Below, in pieces: positions 59,507-64,000 of a stretch of 64,000 nt of DNA. The translations under genes were made by a program, and so were the position numbers. A model generated the notes under the pieces. That model was not told the DNA's origin, ran no database searches, and saw nothing but the letters and a program-made list of their open reading frames with translations. Position 1 is the stretch's first letter, and the number at the start of each line of letters is the position of its first letter. Source of the DNA: Orbicella faveolata (taxonomy: Eukaryota; Cnidaria; Anthozoa; Scleractinia; Merulinidae); the NCBI RefSeq assembly GCF_002042975.1, contig NW_018149775.1, forward strand, positions 661,373-725,372. Reading direction: 5' to 3'.

Positions 59507-62500
59507 CTTTATTTAACCTCGAATTTACAGAGTAGCTTGTTAGCTAATATCTTCGAGAGAAATAAATATTAGAAAGAAAAAGGAAATAGATAAAATAAAA
59601 TAAAATGCAGCCCTTTTCGCTCCTCTAGCCGGCAGCGCCTTGGCAAGAGAAACGAGGGAGCCCTTCGTTTCTCGTGTTCCTCGTGCCAACGTCCCGCTGG
59701 CTAAGAGAATCGAAAAGGGCTATGGGGACGAGAAGGACCGTTGTCACCATTCTAGGTAAAGCTGGAAACAAAAGACAGACTGAAAGTCGTATTCTGCTGA
59801 CTTATTGCCTGGTGACGTCATGCCTGTTACTGGAAGTCTTGATTTGCGTGGTGTTGCAACTTGGTCTGCGAAAAAAACGCAGGTAAGAAGACCAATAACC
59901 TGAGTAGAGCCCAGACTCCCTCACCGCGCGATCATGCAGTTACTCCCCCTTCAAGTGGAGTTTGAGAGCCAGCCCAAACATGCTGAACAAACTTCACAGA
60001 GATCTGTGTAGTCTTAATAGTCTGATTAGTTATTACTTAGGGACCAAAATTTAACCCCGGCCAAACATCCAATTAAAAATTAACAGTATGAAAGTTTTCA
60101 GCTCAAATCTCAGTCTCAACCCACACTCATCTGTATAAATTTGAAAAACGCATCTTTTTTTCTCCGATCTGGTCTACCATTCACCCTAAAGCAGCGTTTT
60201 CGACCTGGTTCTAAAAACAGACGAAGTATGTCGGATTACCACAATAATGTAGTGGTGCTCATACGTGAATTCACTTTGCCTCGTTTGTCTGAGAATCGGA
60301 CAAAATGCGCGTAACCCATTCTGATACGCTTGGTAAAAAGCCAAAACAAAAAACGTAGCAGTTTCCTTTACAAGTCTGTGTATAAAGATAATCTTTCTGC
60401 GTTTTTCTTCACAGTCAGACACGACCCGAGAGACAAGATGCTGAAAACACTTCACGTATGTATCGATTGTTAGGTCTTTTTTCATATGCATCATTTACCA
60501 AATAGGCGACCTTGAAATCTAGAAAAAAACTGTTAGTGAACGTACGAGAGGAACTCGAGTGTTTTCAGCAGTTATTCTAGACCTCAAAAGTGCATTATTT
60601 TCTTAGAAAGAAAAACATAGGAAGACCATCTTCTATTTGGTTTAGAATATGAAAAAGCGAAAATATTCACATCTGAGAAGTGGCGGTGGTTGCACTGAAA
60701 ACACAACAACCATAATATACGTGCTCTCAGTATAATTTCCAGCCGTGCATCTATAAGCAAATAATGCACGATAAGCCCCGATGGCGGATATACAGCAGGT
60801 TTAATGTAAATTGTTTGTGTACGACTGAAAACTGTCATGATTCTAATGTATCACAACCACGCTTCTTTCCTTAGTTATTGTAACCAACCCTATCTATCAG
60901 TCAGGCCTTCAGCTCCCGTGCATCTCTGATCCTTTACCAATTACTCATCAAGGACCCTACCAGCCCCTGATAGCGAACACCAGTCAGCGCGGGGTGAGTT
61001 CTGAATATCGCGCACTGGAAGGCGGACATAGAGACGATCAGAGGGTTGGCGTTCCTGTGGACATCACAGACTACCAAGATCTTGACCAAACCAAACCGAG
61101 AGACAAATATGAGTCCTTGTTAGTTGTTGGTAGCTCTTCGGAGGTAAACAAAGAGAACCTTGTGGAGTTTTCCTGTTTTCCTATTCAGGTTTTACTGATC
61201 ATCTTTAATGACATTTGATTTTAGTTTAGAGCGTTTTTCGATTGAGTGTCAAAAGTAAGTTAGACAATCACTTTGGTTTTGGTTTTGAATTTGGTTTTAC
61301 TACGGTTTGAGATTGATAAGTAATCGACAATGGTAATGGTAATTCTTTATTAAGAGTGACAACTCCATTTAGCTAAAAAGCCACTTCACAGGAAGCCCAC
61401 TATTAAAATAATATAAATATACATCAGTCAATAAACAAGTGTGAGCAAAAGAAAATACAAACTAGTTAAAAAATAGACCTAGAAACTAGTTGGTTTGGTT
61501 TTATTTTTTACGACACTCAATTGAAAACCGCTCTATTCAATCTGTAATGATTCCATTGAGCGACCGAGGGGGCTTACTGGAGTAGGGCGCATTTTCGTGA
61601 ATGGACGCTTATTTCTTTTCTGGACATAAACATCGGAGTATGATCTCAGCAACTGATTCTCTAACTTAGAGCGGTTTTTAATTGAGTGTCGTAAAACCAA
61701 AACCAAAGTAATCACTCTTACCACTCACAAAAGGTACAGCCAATCCAATGAACCAATCAAAACTAGGAGTAATTATATGTAGCTGAAGCAAAGCGCGGGA
61801 AAACAAGTGCGAGCGAGTCACAATTGGTTTCGGTTGTATTTTTGATTGGATGAAAAAGAAGTGCGCGTTTTTTAGCCAATCGTGTAGCGTAGATAAAGCA
61901 AAACCATTTACTTTTCGACACTCAAATGAAAACCGCTCTATGAGCTTCAGCCATAGCGGTTCTCGTAGTCATAACACCATTCGCTTGTTCAAGATGTTAA
62001 TAACGTTTGATGAGAAAAGCGGACCCAATAAATTCCTCGCCCAATCAATATCAATGTCTGGTATATCACTTCTGCAAGAGGAGAGGGTGGTGCGCTTATT
62101 GAAATAGGGGCGATTATTTAACAAAATGACACCCAAGAGTGCTATCAGAAACTAAGGGAGCGCTTTTTAGAATTAGGGCGCTAGATTAAAATAGAATAAT
62201 CGCAGTACTACAATGCGTCATTTCAATGTACGAAATGCTATCTTGATTTCAGACGTCTTGTAAAGACTTTCTTTACAAGGTGTCATCTTGGAAGCCCATG
62301 CCAAGGAGACCCTGGGCTCAAGGTGATCAGATGGTCTCATCTCCTAACGTTGAATGTGCTCTGTCCACAGGACGGAAAATGCATTAAGGATAACAGACAA
62401 TATGATGAACCTAATCTTCAAGAAACCTTGAAAGAGACTGACGCAAAACCTTCACGTTCACGCGTGCTTGGTGTTAGGACCTCCTCTCCCCCGAGTAAAC

Positions 62501-62922
62501 ACAGCCCAACTCGTGCAAGTCAGTTGGACAAATCCACTAAGGGGCCATTGCACCACACTTTGCGTTTGGAAGTCACAACTGAAAAGGAACCTTGTGCGCT
62601 GGCACGAAACATTTGCAATGTCCCACAAGAAACGGAAGATAAAATGTACTGCGTCATCAAAGAACTGGAGACTACCGTAAACACGAGGGCACTTAATGGT
62701 CAGGACGCGGGAGAGCCTTTGTATTATGTCCTCGAGGGACCATATCCCAGTCCAGAATCTAACCGAGATCCTATGCATTGTGTTGTCAAGGAACTAGAAA
62801 GTCTCAACGAAAATCGCCCCAAGAGGGCACCTTCTGACGATTTCACCGTAGAACCATTGTATGTCCCCGAAAGCTCAGAGGATACAGAAGACAAAAGCTC
62901 AGAAGAGGAACCAAACCCGTAG
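58493..62922 (+). CDS. Receptor C: short-ectodomain ITAM-type membrane protein
   Basis: Five coding exons join in frame: 58493-58703, 59756-59882, 60415-60455, 60875-61143, 62371-62922. Phases are 1,2,1,0 and the product is about 399 residues. A signal peptide (1 to about 28) is followed by only about 55 extracellular residues with two cysteines. The membrane span (about 83-107) contains a glutamate (LLLEVLIC), then RKKRR. The tail reads NPIY, Y155QPL, Y171RAL, Y193QDL-x8-Y205ESL (ITAM spacing), and ends with two related units (MYCVIKELE...EPLYYVLEGP; MHCVVKELE...EPLYVPE). YQPL..NT, YQDL, YESL and YYVLEGP are shared with gene B. The exons for the second ectodomain module of A and B are absent. 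Signalling through Src/Syk-type kinases is inferred. A 5' exon could hide in the gap upstream. Confidence 0.72.
59391..59502. repeat. (ACAT)n microsatellite
   Basis: About 28 units in intron 1 of gene C. Frames across it (HTYI- or MYVC-type repeats) are artefacts. Confidence 0.97.
59606..59732. mobile_element. Foldback MITE next to the gene C membrane exon
   Basis: 'agcccttttcgctcctctag' and 'ccggcagcg' pair with 'cgtcccgctggctaagagaa' and 'tcgaaaagggct'; the inner arms 'gagaaacgag' and 'ctcgtttctc'-type words also pair. It ends about 25 bp before the acceptor at 59755. Confidence 0.75.
59883..60414 (+). other. Intron 2 of gene C
   Basis: 532 bp between GTAAGAAG and TTCTTCACAG. Nothing else is recognised. 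Confidence 0.5.
60456..60874 (+). other. Intron 3 of gene C
   Basis: 419 bp between GTATGTAT and TTTCCTTAG. Minus-strand frames here are unsupported. Confidence 0.5.
61227..61535. mobile_element. MITE 1 of a pair in intron 4 of gene C
   Basis: Ends read TAGAGCGTTTTTCGATTGAG and, inverted, TAGAGCGGTTTTCAATTGAG. The 309-bp interior includes 'aatggtaatggtaattcttt'. Same family as the next element. Confidence 0.8.
61667..61940. mobile_element. MITE 2 of a pair in intron 4 of gene C
   Basis: Left TAGAGCGGTTTTTAATTGAG and right, inverted, TAGAGCGGTTTTCATTTGAG, with 'tgtcgtaaaaccaaaaccaa' inside. It is 274 bp. The interior differs from MITE 1, so they are separate insertions of one family. Confidence 0.85.
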
Positions 62923-64000
62923 TTATAACTATTCAATTTAAAATTAAAGCGCTATTCGACGCGTTTATTATCGGCAGATAAATAGACGAGTGAATTTCAC
63001 ACTGAACAGTCTGTGACAGTGTCAGAAATACCTGCTTTATAAGGACTTTGCGAAGATGAATTTTTGCCTCAACAGTAGCTTTATTCGTTCAGTTGTACCA
63101 TGCTATCAAATAATTAACAACTATTGGACGAGGTTGAGCAAAGGATCTTGATTTTTCAGAGGAGGGCCTTCGGCTAAGGCAAATAATTGATCTGCGATAC
63201 ACAGACAAATAACGATATTTTGCAACAACCGAGTTCAATAACTGTTTTATCATTCGATCACCAAATTTGTTTTCTTATTTAAATCACTCTCTGACAGCTC
63301 AGGGGAGTAATCTGCCATTGTTTACCTGATATCATGGTTACAATTACGCATGAGCAGAATATTATTTACAGCAAAACACATTCAGACGGTACTACGCGTG
63401 AGCGGGCCATTATTTGTAGGCAGTTATTATCTGTAGGTCATGTAGTTGGCTCTCGGCCAATGAAAAGGACGGAAAAATTGCATCAAATGATTAATTCTCA
63501 GCGTTTTCGCACGAGACAATTAGACTTTAATGCGATCTCGATTCAAACGTAAAGCAACTGAGAACGTGACGGATTTTAAAATTATTTTATTAGAATTCTA
63601 AATTATTGGAATTGTAGAATTGTAGAACTATTATATTATTACTGATCATGTTTCTGTTTTTCTTAAACTTTTAGCTAGATACACGACCCCACAAGCACAC
63701 CTATTGCTTTAAACCAAATCGTGTTTAAATGAAGGATTGTTGTTTTTATTGTTGTTGCTGCATAAGGTCGAGGATATTTTGCGGCCATTGATGTATTTTA
63801 CCAGATGAGATTATCTCAGTGTTTAGCTCAAGCTGTATTTTTAAAATAACTGCAACGTGATTAGTTCCTAAATATTTGCTGCCTCTGCCTGCAGAGGATA
63901 ACCTGACCAATCAGAGTAGGTGAATTCCATTGATTGTCGAATAAATATGTAATAAACTTAGTGCAACATGGAAATTTGTTTTGTGATGACATAGCTTACA
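62923..64000. other. 3' flank of gene C, noncoding
   Basis: AT-rich DNA with no supported gene. A 72-residue frame at 63334-63552 has no recognisable content. Confidence 0.45.

Noticed and set aside
59315-59572. HTYI-repeat protein
   Set aside because: Translation of the (ACAT)n microsatellite.

Overview
The window looks like nuclear DNA of an anthozoan cnidarian, most likely a stony coral. The genes are AT-rich and intron-rich. The space between them is packed with short palindromic (MITE-like) elements, a tRNA-derived SINE, a LINE 3' fragment, minisatellites and runs of Ns. The organism call is an inference from gene style and from repeats I recall in coral genomes; I ran no search.

Four genes are well supported. 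Three lie on the plus strand and belong to one receptor family, here called A (8000-15275), B (48557-55920) and C (58493-62922). I assembled them exon by exon from splice sites and reading phase. A and B have a signal peptide, a Cys-rich module, a second ectodomain module in two exons, a Ser/Thr-rich stalk, one membrane span, a 38-nt basic exon and a long tail with repeated YxxL motifs. Both have first coding exons of 343 nt, fifth exons of 38 nt and intron phases 1-0-1-2-1. C has lost the two middle ectodomain exons, which form a phase 1-1 module. It keeps a short ectodomain, a membrane span with a glutamate in it, and a tail with an ITAM-spaced pair (YQDL-x8-YESL). The layout suggests a locally expanded family of lineage-specific immune-type receptors, one of them shaped like a signalling adaptor.

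The fourth gene (16986-18524, minus strand) is an intronless guanylate-binding-protein-like GTPase. Unusually, it has a signal peptide, and a glycine replaces the aspartate of the base-reading RD motif.

Layout: 1-5300 is repeats, including a minisatellite, assembly-style duplications and one MITE nested in another. 5300-7900 is mostly empty apart from one possible minus-strand terminal exon. 8000-15275 is gene A. 16482-18524 is a palindromic MITE abutting the GBP-like gene. 18525-22700 is intergenic with several foldback elements. 22700-33000 is a gene-free satellite and foldback region with a 2.5-kb block present twice at near identity. 33000-48000 is gene-poor, with repeats, weak minus-strand exon candidates and an inverted pair of small ORFs. 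48557-62922 holds genes B and C, separated by noncoding DNA, a decayed coding fragment and a 100-N gap. The rest is noncoding.

Several single 'n' characters (532, 4020, 4913, 30355) sit exactly where near-identical sequence restarts. Parts of the window are therefore probably two haplotypes laid end to end.
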